64,000 nucleotides of DNA from positions 38,068,104 through 38,132,103 of the forward strand of contig CM070725.1 of assembly GCA_036346275.1 (NCBI GenBank), given 5' to 3'. This DNA comes from Otatea glauca. Taxonomy: Eukaryota > Streptophyta > Magnoliopsida > Poales > Poaceae. The notes beneath the pieces are model-generated. The model did not search any database and was not told the origin of the DNA. It saw nothing but the letters and a program-made list of their open reading frames with translations. A program made the position numbers and the translations under genes. Shown piece after piece: positions 11,970 through 23,704 of this stretch (the stretch's first letter is position 1; every line of letters begins with the position of its first letter).

Positions 11970-14900
11970 AATCTAGTGCTGTATTAAATTTATAGAATAA
12001 ATCCATTTTACGCGCTCCAACTTTTCAAAAAATTCATTTAGGTAAAAACCCTCCTTTTTAGTACAGAATACTAAGAAGGATGATCTATATGCATACACTA
12101 CTAGTCATATGATCAGTGGCTAGTACACACAATTATAACATTGGTAGCACATCCATGTACAATATTATTAAAGCGGAAGCTATTTATACAATATAGTCTT
12201 ACAATTCAGAATAAGCTATTCATCGTTGTCCTATACGATGATATTCGATCAGAGATATTTATCGAATTATATCAATAAGTAAAGAGCTTCATAAGAAAGT
12301 CACATACTTGTTGATCAATACAATGATATACATTCATTGGACCAATAATCATATTATTATTCATAAACATAGTCATGTTACAATCATTTAAATGATTGCC
12401 TCAATGGCATAACACTAACAGATATATCATGCCTAATAGGGTTTAGGAACTGGTTGCACTCTATTTTTAATTTATTTTCCATAGTCATAATTATTTAAAT
12501 CTTAAAGGCATTTGAATTAATCTATTTATGATTTCAATGCAAACTAAATTAGAGTTTAAATATTTTTATAGAAATGAGTTACTTATGGTCTCGGAAATAT
12601 TTATAAATTTATTTCATAATTTTATGAGTTAAGGTTTATACATTTCTAATAGTAACCATATTGGGATTTACTCAAATTTAAATTCAAATAACTTCAAACT
12701 GATTTTAAAAATTAAATATTTTATATATTATGGATCTATATGATTTAACACGAATTTAAAATTTTATTTCAATGAATTAAGAGCTAAATTATAAAAGATA
12801 TGGACATTTGAATATTTGGGTCTTCTGAAAATCACTAAAAATGGTGAAGTACACCTTCAAACTTGGAAAGCGTCTTTTGGGTTTTTGTGCTGGCTGTATT
12901 AATCCCAGTGACTGATGAGTGGGGGCCATTGGGCAGCCGCATAGAATATGGGATGGCGGCGCAGTGGTCACTGGCGGCGAGGTGCTGCCAGAATCGATCG
13001 GCTGATGACCGAGTCAGTACTAGTGAACCGAGGCATGTCTAGAGGTAGGCTTGGTTGGGCTTGAGGAAGGCCGGGGTTAGGGCGCCACCATGCGCAGGCG
13101 ACAGCCACCATGGGCGATAGCTGTGAGCTCAAGAGACGGGTGCTCAAGCTCACATGACATGGGGAAAAGCATTAGTGGACACCAAAGGTTCCATTTTACC
13201 TATTGTTCTCAGCGGAGGATGGCTGAAGAACTTCGTCGTCGTGCGCCGGGACCATAAAAAAAGGCACAAGGTGGTGGCGGCGCTACGGCCAACCGGAGCT
13301 GGAAACAAGGTGTGCGATGAGTTCAAGGTAGCTCAAGGGTGCTCTAGTTGAAATGAATTGAGAAATGGCTCACCGAGATGGCTTAAATCGGTTCTCCCCC
13401 TTTTCAATGAAGTTCTAGCAGTGGTGACATTTGGGAGCAATTGATCTAGCTTGGGTAGAGAGGTAGCAAGGGTTGTGTGTGAAGAACTCGATGGAATGGC
13501 TTGGGTGAGCTCGGGTGGCCTTTCATAGGCGATCAAGGCGGTGAAACATGGCTCGCGAGCTCGATCGAATTATGAACGGTAGCTCGGTCTTGCGGTACTG
13601 GATTTATGGGTTTTAATGGCATGGCAGGGTATGGATGGAGTCATGGCATGGCATGGTAGTAATAGAGCCGTGAGGCACAGGCAATGCGGCGGCGAGGGTC
13701 TACGCGACGCATGCCATGGCAGCAATGCCGACGGCTTTGGCTTGCCGTGGCTGGTCTTGGGCAGAGGCGAGGCAGCTTTGGCCGAGTTCAAGAGCAAGGC
13801 AGGGAGGCTGGGGTGCTGCCCAATGGGCCAAGGCACAAGGATAACCCTACACAGCAGCCTAACAAAAGTAGTGACACTAGATTTCTTTTCCCTGGACAGG
13901 TTGGGTTCAAGCATTTAATTGGGCAGACATTCCTAGTCAAAAACTTTTTAATTTTTTTTGTATGGTCTAAAGGAAAATATTATCCTCTGGTAAAAATTTC
14001 AAATCATTATATTGTCTGTGTGATTTTATAAAATTCTGATATTACCACTTGTTTAGTTTAGGGTTTTCTGATTTCTATTTTTCTGAAGTTCCAAATGAGG
14101 TCCATTTTATTTGAAAATTCTCCTGGGTGATCCCATGGTATTTAGAAGTTTCCATAAAATTTTCAGGGCATGATCAAACATAGATAATTTTATAAAATTC
14201 TCATATTGATCTGTTGAGTTATTTGCATTTTATATTTTTGATTTTTCAAATGCATCAAATTAGCTTATATTTTTATGGAAACTTTTATGCTGGTTCCTTA
14301 GGTACTGTAGGTGAATTAAAAAAACATTTCAAAGGGTCATCACTTTTGTTCATTTTTAATAAATTCAGACAAGCCTACTGTTCTTAGTCTCTATCACTGT
14401 TTTTGATTTTACATCTGCATTACGTATGTTCAAATTCCTTTGAAATTTTTTTGGGTTACTTTGGAAATAGTTTAGGATTATTTTATATTTTCTACTTATT
14501 TTATATTTATATAATTTGGCTTTCACATTTTGGAAAAGAGGATATCAACCAATGTAAATGATTTTATTGAGGCTTTCAATGTTTTCAAATATTTCTAAAA
14601 TTCTTTGGGAAGGTTCTAGAGTTATCTTTAGATTTAAATACATTTTCTATGGATTTTTATCTTATATGATTTTGGTCTTCATTATATGGAAAATAGATTT
14701 TTCAAACAAGAAAATTGATTTTCTTAAAGACCAAATTCCAAGAAATATTCAGAAAAGATGAAAATTTTAAACTAAATCATATTTCAAACTTAAATTTTTT
14801 TATCATTTTAAAATTTTATTTTATCTATTTTAAATTTTTTCGAGATGTTACAATTTAACACTCTCAACTATAAAATTGATTATTTAGCACTCCAAACTTA

Positions 14901-15342
14901 CAAAACCCGATCAATTTACACCTTAAGTCGGTTTTGAAGAGTAGCTTTGCTAGTAAGGATCATACTTAGGGTGATTTTTGTGGTTTTTGCTATGTTAGCA
15001 GTCATGTCATCGATTTTTACTGATGTAGATCCAAATGAAAGAAAGATGACAAGAAGAAGGAAGAGAATGCATATAAAGAGAAAAGGAGCGAGAAAGATGT
15101 CGATGATGTTTATGTAGATCCAAAACTCGATTACATAGCTGCCAATATGGCGAAAACCATCTTGAGTGGGATCCAAATCATTAAAATCGCCTTCTAAAAA
15201 CGTTTTAGAGTGTAAATTGACCAAATTTTGTAAATTTGGAAGGTTAAATACCCGGTTTTATAGTTGAATGTGTTAAATGGACTTTTTTGAAAAGTTGAGG
15301 GATGTAAAATGGACTTATTCCATTTAATGCAACAACTAATTC
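11970..15342. mobile_element. Long-TIR element (Mutator-like MITE) split by a solo LTR
   Basis: The right arm (about 15200-15342), reverse-complemented, matches a left arm made of two separated pieces: 11970-12040 and 14853-14940. Shared stretches include ATCCATTTTAC, CAACTTTTCAAAAAA, ATTTAACAC and CAACTATAAAA. The TIR is therefore well over 100 bp. Removing the solo LTR and one ATTTA gives an element of about 550 bp. No transposase is encoded. The long TIR suggests a MULE-type element; the target duplication is not resolved. Confidence 0.7.
12041..14852 (-). mobile_element. Solo LTR of a Ty3/gypsy-type element
   Basis: On the minus strand it begins TGTAACATCTCG, as many grass gypsy LTRs do, and spans 2.8 kb with no coding domain. 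The direct repeat ATTTA flanks it (12036-12040 and 14853-14857), and the interrupted TIR of the surrounding element resumes exactly across the junction. It shares its distal part (ACTAGTC, GATCA, CTAGTACACACA, ACATTGG) and its start with the shorter copy at 33424-34419. The terminal CA is not evident at the 12041 end. GC-rich open frames at about 12790-13920 do not resemble known proteins. Confidence 0.68.
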
Positions 15343-15957
15343 ACTCAAAAGCATAAGTTAGTTGTTAAGGAAAGATGGACAATAATTCATACTTCAACGG
15401 GAAATATTGCATTGCAACAATTCTATGTCCATGAGGCGTTCTTGTCAAAGAATATATATGCTTATTGTTGCAAAATTCAAAACTATGTGCTCAAAGCAAA
15501 ACCCAGCAAAACCAAACTCCTATTATTTTAGGGTGGTGCTCTATCCTTTTCTCAGTGGGATATAAGTCATTGCCATGCATACCCTTACCCTGTAGCGACT
15601 TAACAAAGCCAAAGGCACCGTTTAATGGATAAGTGCATTCCCCCTTGGTCCAATAATCCTCAAATGCTAAAATATTCCCAAAACATTTGAGAAAAGGAGC
15701 AAAAAAGTAAGCCAAAAGGAGAAACATAGAGCATAATAGGTTTTGGTTTCCATTTTTGCATGGACATCCCTGTGCCAACTTCCCCAGTGGTCCAAAAGGA
15801 AAATACTGGACTTTGGGGAGCCCCTTGATGCAATTTTCCTACACTAAAACCGTATAAACTACGCTCTAAGTGACCTCATAACTTGTTTTATACTTTTCTT
15901 TTAGCAAATCCACCCAAGCAGTGACAAATTTCCCTCCTTTTTTCCCTTTCCCCTCCT
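15343..15957 (+). other. Upstream region of the GDU gene
   Basis: No bounded repeat or known gene is seen. A 95-codon open frame on the minus strand (15491-15778) has no recognisable domain. The stretch probably contains the GDU promoter, ending in a pyrimidine-rich tract (TTTCCCTCCTTTTTTCCC) just before the TATA box. Confidence 0.4.
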
Positions 15958-15965
15958 TATAAATA
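15958..15965 (+). promoter_or_regulatory. TATA box of the GDU gene
   Basis: TATAAATA lies 122 bp upstream of the ATG, after a CT-rich tract. Transcription would then start near 15990 and leave a 5' leader of roughly 95 nt. Position and sequence suit a plant core promoter; no transcript data were available. Confidence 0.7.
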
Positions 15966-16086
15966 ACCCTCAACCTGTTGCACTGCGCTCTCGCACCATT
16001 ACAACAAGCAAAAACCTCTCAAGAACAGCACAAAACCAGCTCGATCTCCTAGCTCAGAGGAGAAGCATACGAGAAGAGCAGAAACC

Positions 16087-16575
16087 ATGAGGTCAGGAGC
16101 AGGGTTCAACTCGACGGCGGCGGCGGCAGCGAAGGCCGTGGTAGCCCCCGTGGCCGCCGCCGGCGCCGCGCATTCCACGTGGCACTCGCCGGTGCCGTAC
16201 CTCTTCGGTGGCCTGGCCGCGATGCTCGGCCTCATCGCCTTCGCCCTCCTCATCCTGGCCTGCTCGTACTGGAAGCTGTCCGGCTACCTGGAGGGCGGCG
16301 TCGGTCGTGGCGACGACGAGGGCTCCACTGCCGACGGCGAGAAGCCGCCGGCGTCGGACCTGCCGCCGCCGATTTGGGAGGAGAAGATACTGGTGATCAT
16401 GGCCGGGGACGTGAAGCCGACGTACCTGGCCACGCCCATGTCAAGCAGAGCCTCCTCCTTTGGAGACCGTAGCAACAAGGGAGACGAGGAAGAGAAGAAG
16501 GTGCAAGAGGTCGCCATGGCCAGCATCAAAGTTGCTGAGAATGGTGAGCACAGTGAGCCAGAGAGAGAGAGATGA
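16087..16575 (+). CDS. GDU: GLUTAMINE DUMPER family membrane protein
   Basis: The single exon encodes 162 residues, the usual size for this intronless plant family. After an Ala-rich N-terminus comes WHSPVPYLFGGLAAMLGLI, leading into one transmembrane helix at about residues 38-60 that ends CSYWKLSGYL. The cytosolic part holds the family signature VIMAG at residues 103-107, inside EEKILVIMAGDVKPTYLATP, then a charged Glu/Lys-rich tail. GDU proteins sit in the plasma and endomembranes; in Arabidopsis they promote amino-acid export, and the VIMAG motif is needed for contact with the RING E3 ligase LOG2. The ATG is the first after the TATA box and the frame is intact. The protein family is confident; which paralogue it represents is not determined. 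Confidence 0.95.
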   Translation: MRSGAGFNSTAAAAAKAVVAPVAAAGAAHSTWHSPVPYLFGGLAAMLGLIAFALLILACSYWKLSGYLEGGVGRGDDEGSTADGEKPPASDLPPPIWEEKILVIMAGDVKPTYLATPMSSRASSFGDRSNKGDEEEKKVQEVAMASIKVAENGEHSEPERER

Positions 16576-17373
16576 GCACCGCATCCCTGACGTGTGAGTT
16601 TTGCTTCCATTTTTCTTAGATTTAGGCTTATTTTGATGCCCAGTGAGATGACCAGAGCGGCTCAGAATTGTTGACGGATCAAAACGCAGAACATTTTTTG
16701 TTTTGGTTTCGTCGAAAAAGCGGAGCGCTTTAATGCCGCCAAATAGGATAGAACGGATTGGAGAACTGTCCCCACAAGGAACGTAACCCCGATCAAATTC
16801 ATGTTCTTGTGGGATTATCTGTAATTTTTGCAATGACGAAAGGAGCAGAGCGTAATTGACAAGGAACAGCAATCAAAAACATAGTTTTGTGGGATTATCT
16901 GTAATTTTTGCTATGATGGGAGTGGAATTTATAGCATGACAAGTGCAGCTTTTGCTAAGCCTTTTGTTTCTTGAGAAAAGTTGGTGCTAGCTTCCAGTTC
17001 CTTTCTTTTTTGTTTTTGCTCCAAGTGAATGGAAATGGGAATATTTTTCTCCTCTCTTTTCTGTAGTGGCCAAGCTAGTGAGCTGTACGTGTGTGTTCTG
17101 AGGAATCAGGTAGGACACATACTATTCATGCACGAGTAGATCGAGGGCAAAGTGGATGAGAACTATTTGTTTCAGGTAGGACGCGGTGCGTCGATGGGCG
17201 TAGTTCTCATGATTGCGAATATATGATCAGCAGCAACCATCAACAGGATAAATATTCTCCTTTGGAGAGGACTACAGCTGTTGTTTCCTTGTGGCACTGT
17301 TGTTTTCAGGATATCCAATCAGCCAAATTTGGGAGACAGAGTATAATGAACAGATTCTTGAAGAAGATGCAAG
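16576..17373 (+). other. GDU 3' flank
   Basis: This AT-rich sequence presumably contains the GDU 3' UTR. No other gene or bounded repeat is visible before the copia insertion. The line GTGGGATTATCTGTAATTTT recurs at about 16809 and 16890, a short local duplication. Confidence 0.4.
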
Positions 17374-17378
17374 ATATC

Positions 17379-17597
17379 TGTTAAGAAACCCTAATAGCCC
17401 ATTGGAAGGCCCATGTGGTCCCTTAGCCAAACCCTGGATGAGCGCTATAAAAGGAGGAGGGTCCCCCTATGTACGTAATTCATTAGCAATAAAGAATTTC
17501 CGCTTTGCTCTCCCTAAACACGTGTCTCTCTCTTCTCGTTCTCCACTTCAGATCTGTTCGGGAACCCCGGACTATTCGATAGCGAGGTTCCTTAACA
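17379..17597 (+). repeat. Copia 5' LTR
   Basis: The LTR starts TGTTAAGAAACC and ends CCTTAACA, with the core promoter CTATAAAAGG at about 17444. Compared with the 3' LTR it shows mainly single-base gains and losses rather than substitutions. Confidence 0.95.
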
Positions 17598-19445
17598 CGT
17601 TATCGCCACGAAGCTCTGGAGATCGAATTGAAAAGGTGATAAAGGTGGGTTTCGCAATTGAATGTAATCGCCGTTGTTTCTATGCATGCATCTATCCTAC
17701 GTGGCACGGCTACGCGAAGAACGCTCGAAGCTACTCGGTCGATCTGACGGCTACGATTACTACTCATCACGAAAAAAAAGAACATGGCAAGATGTGCCCG
17801 CAGCACTACGCCGTCTCGATATGAGCGCCAGCGCCGATCGTCGCTTACCGTGGCACGCCGGCACCTCCTCGCCGCACGCGCCTCCGCGACGGCATCGCTA
17901 AAGCCAAGCGCGGCCGCCGGGCCGGCGCCGCTTCGAAGCCGCTACCCGGCCACCGCCGAAGCGCCAGACGCGCGCGCACGGCCGTGCGCCTCGTTTTCCG
18001 GCCGCAGACGCACGGCGCGCCGCGCAGGAGCACCGTCGGTCCGGCCGCGTCGTCCGTGCCGCCATGGCCCGGCCCATCGCGCCCGCCGCACGCCGCCGCC
18101 AGGGCTTGAAGCGCCGCCGTCGTGCACGCGACGCCGCCGATCCAGCCAAGGCAGCCCGGTCCGACCGCGTCGCCCACGACGCCATGGCAAGAAGCCATCG
18201 CGCGCGCCGCCATCATCGCCGCCGATGATGCGCTCGAAGCGCCGCACCGTCGCCTCGCCTTCGTGCTCGCGAAGACATCTTTTCCCGACCAGCGTCGTCG
18301 CGCCGCTGCCCGGCTCGACGCGCTTGGCCGCCGGCTCATCGCGCCTCGCCGTCGCGCGCCAACCGCCGTGCCACCGCCGGCCGCTTGCCTCGGCCTCGAA
18401 GCGTGCACGCCGCCGCAAGACGGCCGCAGCCATCGCTTGCCGGCTCGGCCCGACCCCATCGCCACAAGACGCCGCACGGCGTGCGTCGGCCTTAACCTCC
18501 GCGTCCCAGCGCCTGGCGTGGCGCCCGAGCCCTCCCGGCGTGCCGCCTCGGCTCGTCGACTCTGCCCGGCCGCCTCGCCGCGCGCATGTCGCCGCCGCCG
18601 CTCGCTCAGCCTCGCAGCCCGCTGGCGGCTCACGCGGCCTGGCCGCCCGACGCTTTGGTTTTTCTCACCGCAGCCAAGGTCCGAGGCAGCCGCTCCGCCC
18701 GGCTTCGGTGCCGCACCGCGCTTCAAGCGCTGCGGCGCCGCCGCCCACCGCGGCGCCGCGTCAAAACATCCGCTTCACCCCGCTTCGCTTCCAAAGACTG
18801 TGTCGCTCGGCGCTGGCCCGGCCGCGTTCAGCGCCGCGTCAAAGCAAGCCGCCGCCTCCTCGGCGAGACCGGCTCGCGGCCGTGCCCGCCTCACAGCATC
18901 CGCCTCGTCTCACGGCGCATAGCTCGCGCCTCCGCCTCTCAGCGCTGCCGCTGCCACCAAGGCTGGCCGACCGACCGCCGCCGTTGTTCGGCTTCCATCG
19001 CCGCAAGAAGCACGAAGGGGAGGCGCGCAGCGTGAAGGGGAGGCGGCGGCGGGAGAAGCAAAGGAGGCGAAGCATGGAGAAGCAAAGAAGAGGAGCAGGC
19101 AGTGAAGAAAGAAAAAAGGAAAAGTACAAAGAGGCGGCGGCGACGGCCAAGCGGCTAGGGAAACCCTAGCCGTGCAGTGCAGTGGATCGGGAAAAGGGCA
19201 AGGCCAGTGGCCGGATCGCGGAAGAAAAGAAAAGAAAAGAAAAGAAAGAAAAGGGAAAGAAAAAGAAGAAAAAGGAGAAAAATTGCAGAAAATTTTGAAA
19301 AATGCCGTAAAATCAAGAAGATTTTTGGCTCTGCTTAATTTTTCTAGCTTTATTTCTCTGTTTATGAATATTCTTTATGAATTTTGAATCTGTTGCTTTA
19401 CTTAAGATATTGCAATGCATAGCAATTTAATTTTTCTCGCACTTT
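17598..19445 (+). other. GC-rich untranslated leader of the copia element
   Basis: After a primer-binding region (starting near 17600, with CCACGAAGCTCTGG) a block at about 17780-19165 is extremely GC-rich and CpG-rich. It stays open for 461 codons on the plus strand (17784-19169) and 293 on the minus strand (17845-18726). The predicted proteins are Arg/Ala/Pro-rich and resemble no family I know; the openness follows from the lack of AT-rich stop codons. Local near-repeats (GGTCCGGCCGCGTCGTC and CGGTCCGACCGCGTCGCC) show internal duplication. A captured host segment or a structured leader are both possible. The last 250 bases turn purine-rich (AAAGAAAAGAAAAG). Confidence 0.55.
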
Positions 19446-19682
19446 ATGTTTATGCAACCATTTTCTATCGATTACACGCAGAATCTAAATCGTAATTTTG
19501 AAATCATGAATCGTGAGTTTGAAGAACTGGCCCCGCACGGTCGTAAATACCTCACTTGGGCATCGGACGTGAAGATAGTTCTTGGGGCAAGAAGCTCCGT
19601 CATCGCGATTGGTCTAGGGTCCTCGCAGACGCCAAACCTCCGCCGAAAGCGTAACGATCAAACCGTCTTATTTGCCGCTTAA
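19446..19682 (+). pseudogene. gag: Copia Gag N-terminal fragment
   Basis: The 78-codon frame includes FEELAPHGRKYLTWASDVKI, which matches the start of copia Gag proteins, where a line of the type LxxDGxNYLxWxxDVK is usual. The rest of gag, including the zinc knuckle, is absent: protease sequence begins about 210 bp downstream. The frame ends by a stop after an unrelated-looking tail. Confidence 0.65.
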
Positions 19683-19893
19683 ATGCATGAATCGCATTTT
19701 CTTTTAGATTATGGTTGTTAGCATTTTCTTTTGAATAATGAACAAGAAGCTCTAGAAGAGCATACTTCTTTCATGAATAAATACGCAATTTATTCTTTAT
19801 TCCATATTCTTCAATTTTGCAAGTAATATTTGGATTGTTTTGCCTCTATCGATTAGAATTATATTTCTTTTATCTAGAAATCGTAGCGCCCAA

Positions 19894-20800
19894 ATGGAAG
19901 AGATATGCATTGTTGATAGTGGCACAACAAATACCATCTTAAGAGAGTCTAAGTATTTCCAATGATCACGAAGAACGCTGGAAAGATTACTACGATCGCA
20001 GAAGCGACTCATATGTAATCGGCTCGGAAGAGCCACTATTATATTGCCTATGGGTACAACTTTGGTAATTGAAGAAGCCCTTTGTACCACGAATCAACAC
20101 GCACTCTCTTAAGCTTTAAAGACATCCGCGCCAATGGTTTTCACGTAGAAACCAATGAAGAAAATGGCAAAGAATACTTGTGCATTGTGAAGCACGCGGT
20201 ATGTGGAAAAATGGTATTAGAAAAATGTCCCTCATATGAATCTGGGTTGTACTACACGAATATTCATGCACCCGAAGTGTATACTTCCTTGAAGACTGTT
20301 TTTAGAAGCTCTGGATTATTTTCTTTATGGCATGGTAGATTAGGTCATCCTGGTCTTAGAATGATGAGAAATATAGTGAACAACTCACAAGGTCATGGCA
20401 TTAACGTTAAGAATTTCCCGAATCATGAAGATTTTGTGTGCCCTGCATGTGCCACCGGGAAATTAATAACTAGACCCTCTGTCATGAAAGTGCAAAGTGA
20501 AATCCCTGCATTCCTAGAACGCATCCAGGGGGATATTTGCGGTCCGATTCAGCCCCGATCAGGGCCGTTTCGATACTTTATGGTGCTCATCGATGCTTCC
20601 TCGAAATGGTCGCATGTATGCTTGTTGTCAACAAGAAACCATGCTTTTGCAAAGCTGATCTCGCAGATCATAAGAATTAAGAATGCTTTCCGATCATCGC
20701 GTGAAGTCCATTAGAATGGACAATGCCGAGAATTTACTTCAAAGGCATTTGATGATTATTGCAAAGAACGGGGATAGCGATTGAGCACTCATGCACCGCA
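19894..20800 (+). pseudogene. pol: Copia protease and integrase fragments
   Basis: A protease active site lies at 19894-19962 (EEICIVDSGTTNTILRE, DSG at 19915-19923). Stops follow, then a 210-codon frame at 20082-20714 holds the pre-integrase region (STRTLLSFKDIRANGFHVET) and the integrase zinc finger: H84 and H89 in WHGRLGHPG, then C120 and C123 in CPACATGK. The first catalytic Asp is in GDICGP (D151). The second catalytic region (DNAENFTSKAFDDY-like) lies at about 20717-20755 in another frame, after a TAG. The integrase is therefore broken. Confidence 0.85.
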
Positions 20801-21825
20801 CGCTTCATACGCGAATCGGACTAGCGAAAGCACTAATAAAGAGGATTAAGTTCATTGCCGACCGCTTTTGCAGAGTTGTAACTTGCCCAACACTTGTTGG
20901 GGACACGCATCTGCACGCAGCAGCCTCTTATCAATTTTAGACCGTCGGCCTACAACATCCATTCCCTATGCGGCTTGTGCACGGATCATCCCAAGATCTC
21001 CCACCTTAGAAAATTTGGGTGTATGGTATATGTACCTATACCACCCCCAAATGATCGCAATGGGCCCTCTCCGTAAGTCCGGGATATCGTTGGTTATGAG
21101 AGTGCATCCATAATCGTATTTGGAACCCATGATCGAGACTTGCATACTGACCGATTCACGATTGCATCTTTGACGAGGATCGTTTCCGTCATTAGGGAGG
21201 AAATCAACCTTTGGATGAAAAATGCTTTGGAAATCATATGGCATTCCACCGGATCCCGCACATGACCCCGAACTAATGAAGCAAATCAAGAAGTCGAAGA
21301 TAATTGATTTGCGAATTTAGCAAATGAATCGCTGATCATTTTGTGATCCAAGGGCGTGGTTAAGTCGCATGTACCAAAGCAAGAAATGCACCGAGAGGGT
21401 GGAAATACCAAAGAAAATAGAATGTATCCTCAACTTGTTCAGAGGCCTCAAAGAAAAAGAGCAGTAATCTGCTCCTCAAACCCAAAGTACCCGAGACGTC
21501 TGGAGAAAATCAAGCGAGAGGACTTACCACAACCAATCACGAAAATGCCCCAAGGAAAGAAGGGAGCCGCTTGAGACTGCACTGAAAGAAGCCAACAGAA
21601 AGGCAATTCCGGACTTGAATCTTCCACTCAAGGAAGCCGCGGAAATAATGTGCGCACACATAGGCGATGAAAAGCTAAAGGAACTTGCTCTGCGATAGGG
21701 AATAGCAGCGAAGAGCAAGTAGAAGTGCATGAAGCACCCCATGAAGAAATGGCCATAAATTTTGTAATAACGGAGAATCCTGAATAGAGCAACGACCAAC
21801 GTTGATGCATACTTCATAAAGAAGA

Positions 21826-23430
21826 TTGCCTCGATCATTGATCATGATCCCGAGCTCGAATCTCGCAGAGTGCAAGAAAAGGCTAGATTGGGAAGAATGG
21901 AAAAAGGCAATCACTGCAGAGTTAGTCTCTCTGAACAAGAGAGAGGTGTTTGGGCCCGTATGCCGCACACCTTCCCATATAAACCCCGTAGGTCACAAAT
22001 GGGTCTTTGTTCTAAGAGAAATGAAAACAACGGTTGTAAGGTACAAAGCAAGGCTTGTAGCTCAAGGTTTCACTCAACGTCCGGAGTTGATTATGAAGAA
22101 ACCTATTCTCCGGTCATGGGAGGAATTACCTTTAGATATTTGATCTCAATGGCAATCAACTTGAAGTTGAGAATGAAGCTAATGGATGTTGTCACAAAGA
22201 TATTTGTATGGAAACTTGGATTCGGAGATATACATGAAAGTACCTAAGGAATTCCTATCCCAACCAAGATGGAGCAAATAGAAACTCAGCATGATGTGAA
22301 ATTGGAGAAATCACCGTATGGGTCAAGCAATCGGAAGAATGTGGTATAATCGCTGAGTGACTTTCTCTGCAAGAAAGGCTACACAAGCAATGAAGATTGT
22401 CCATGTGTGTTTATACAATGATCCCGAATGGATTCTGTATAATCTCCGTCTATGTAGATGACTTGAACATCATTGGGACGGATGAAGAAATTGAAGAGGC
22501 ATGCTCATACTTGAAGTCCGAGTTTGAAATGAAGGATTTGGGTAAAACCAAATTTTGTTTAGGCTTGCGACTTTAACATGTCCAAGGAGGAATCTTGGTA
22601 CACCAATCAACCTACACACGAAAGTGTTGGAAAGATTTGGATTTGAAAAAGCATATCCTGCAAAGACTCCAATGGTGGAAGGTCACTCCAAGCGCACCTA
22701 GACCCATACTGACCCTAGAGAAGAGGGAGGAAGTCCCGGGAGCAGAATTCCCATATTTGAGTGCAATTGGCGCTCATGTACCTTGCGAATAGCACTAGAC
22801 CTGGACATTGCGTTACTGTGAATTTGCTAGCTTCGATGCAGGCGTAACCCACCAAAAGGCATTGGAAAGGGATCAAGGACATCTTCCGCTACCTCCAAGG
22901 AAGCAAAGACCTCGGTCTGTTCTTTAGAAGAAATAATGAATTGAATTTGGTTGGCTATCTTGATCTTTGGTATTTATCGGACCATTTACGGCAAGTCCTA
23001 AGCGGCTATGTTTTCCTATGTGGAGGAACAGCAATTTCTTGGAAGTCGTCTGCGGACTCTTGTCTCGACGTCGACAAACCACTCGGAAATCATCGCTTTG
23101 TATGAAGCATCTCGTGAATGTGCATGGCTCAGAAGAATGGTTCACCACATCCAGAAGTCATGTGGTTTGAACATTGAGCAAACTCCCACGATAATCTATG
23201 AAGATAATGCGACTTGTGTTGCCCAAGCACGATGGGTTATGTGAAGAGCAATCTCACGAAGCATATCAACCCCAAGTTCTTCTATGCTCATGAATTGCAT
23301 AAGATGAACGAGATTAAGATATTGCATACTAAGTCATGTGAAAATCTTGCAGATTTGTTCACTAAATCACTCCCAAAGATCTACCTTTGAAAGGTGCGTG
23401 AAAGGAATTGGGATGATGAGACTTAGAGAA
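21826..23430 (+). pseudogene. pol: Copia reverse transcriptase and RNase H fragments
   Basis: The RT begins with DWEEWKKAITAELVSLNK and GHKWVFVLREMKTTVVRYKA (frame 21826-22143), then shifts frame into GVDYEETYSPV. The catalytic YVDD box is intact at 22451-22462 in VYVDDLNIIGTDEEIEEACS. RNase H sequence follows at about 22980-23245 (STNHSEIIALYEASRECAWL), and a terminal LFTKSLPK-type motif lies near 23352. Several frameshifts and stops separate these, so no active enzyme results. Confidence 0.85.
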
Positions 23431-23704
23431 GTGCAGATTTCAGGAGATATGTCACATACTCCGCATGAATCCTGAACATGAATTATGAATACCCAACATA
23501 AATCTCAAGATTAGCAATTGAAGTTGGGAGAATTGTACTCTTTTCCTTAGCAAGTTTTTCTGAAGTTTTCTTGCGTAAGGTTTTAACGAGGCAATTAGTG
23601 CAACATAGTAAGCGTATGCTATGTACTCTTTCTCCAAGTATTTTTCCCATTGGGTTTTTCTCGAGTTTTGAGGCATATGCATCTCGCGCAAAGGGCCCAA
23701 GGAG

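Noticed and set aside
15491..15778. 95-codon minus-strand ORF upstream of GDU
   Set aside because: It has a hydrophobic stretch and several Cys but no recognisable family, and no promoter or splice context. Kept only as a note in the intergenic entry.
17845..18726. 293-codon minus-strand ORF and overlapping 461-codon plus-strand ORF as host genes
   Set aside because: Both lie inside the copia element in a very GC-rich block where stop codons are rare. The peptides are Arg/Ala/Pro-rich without domains.
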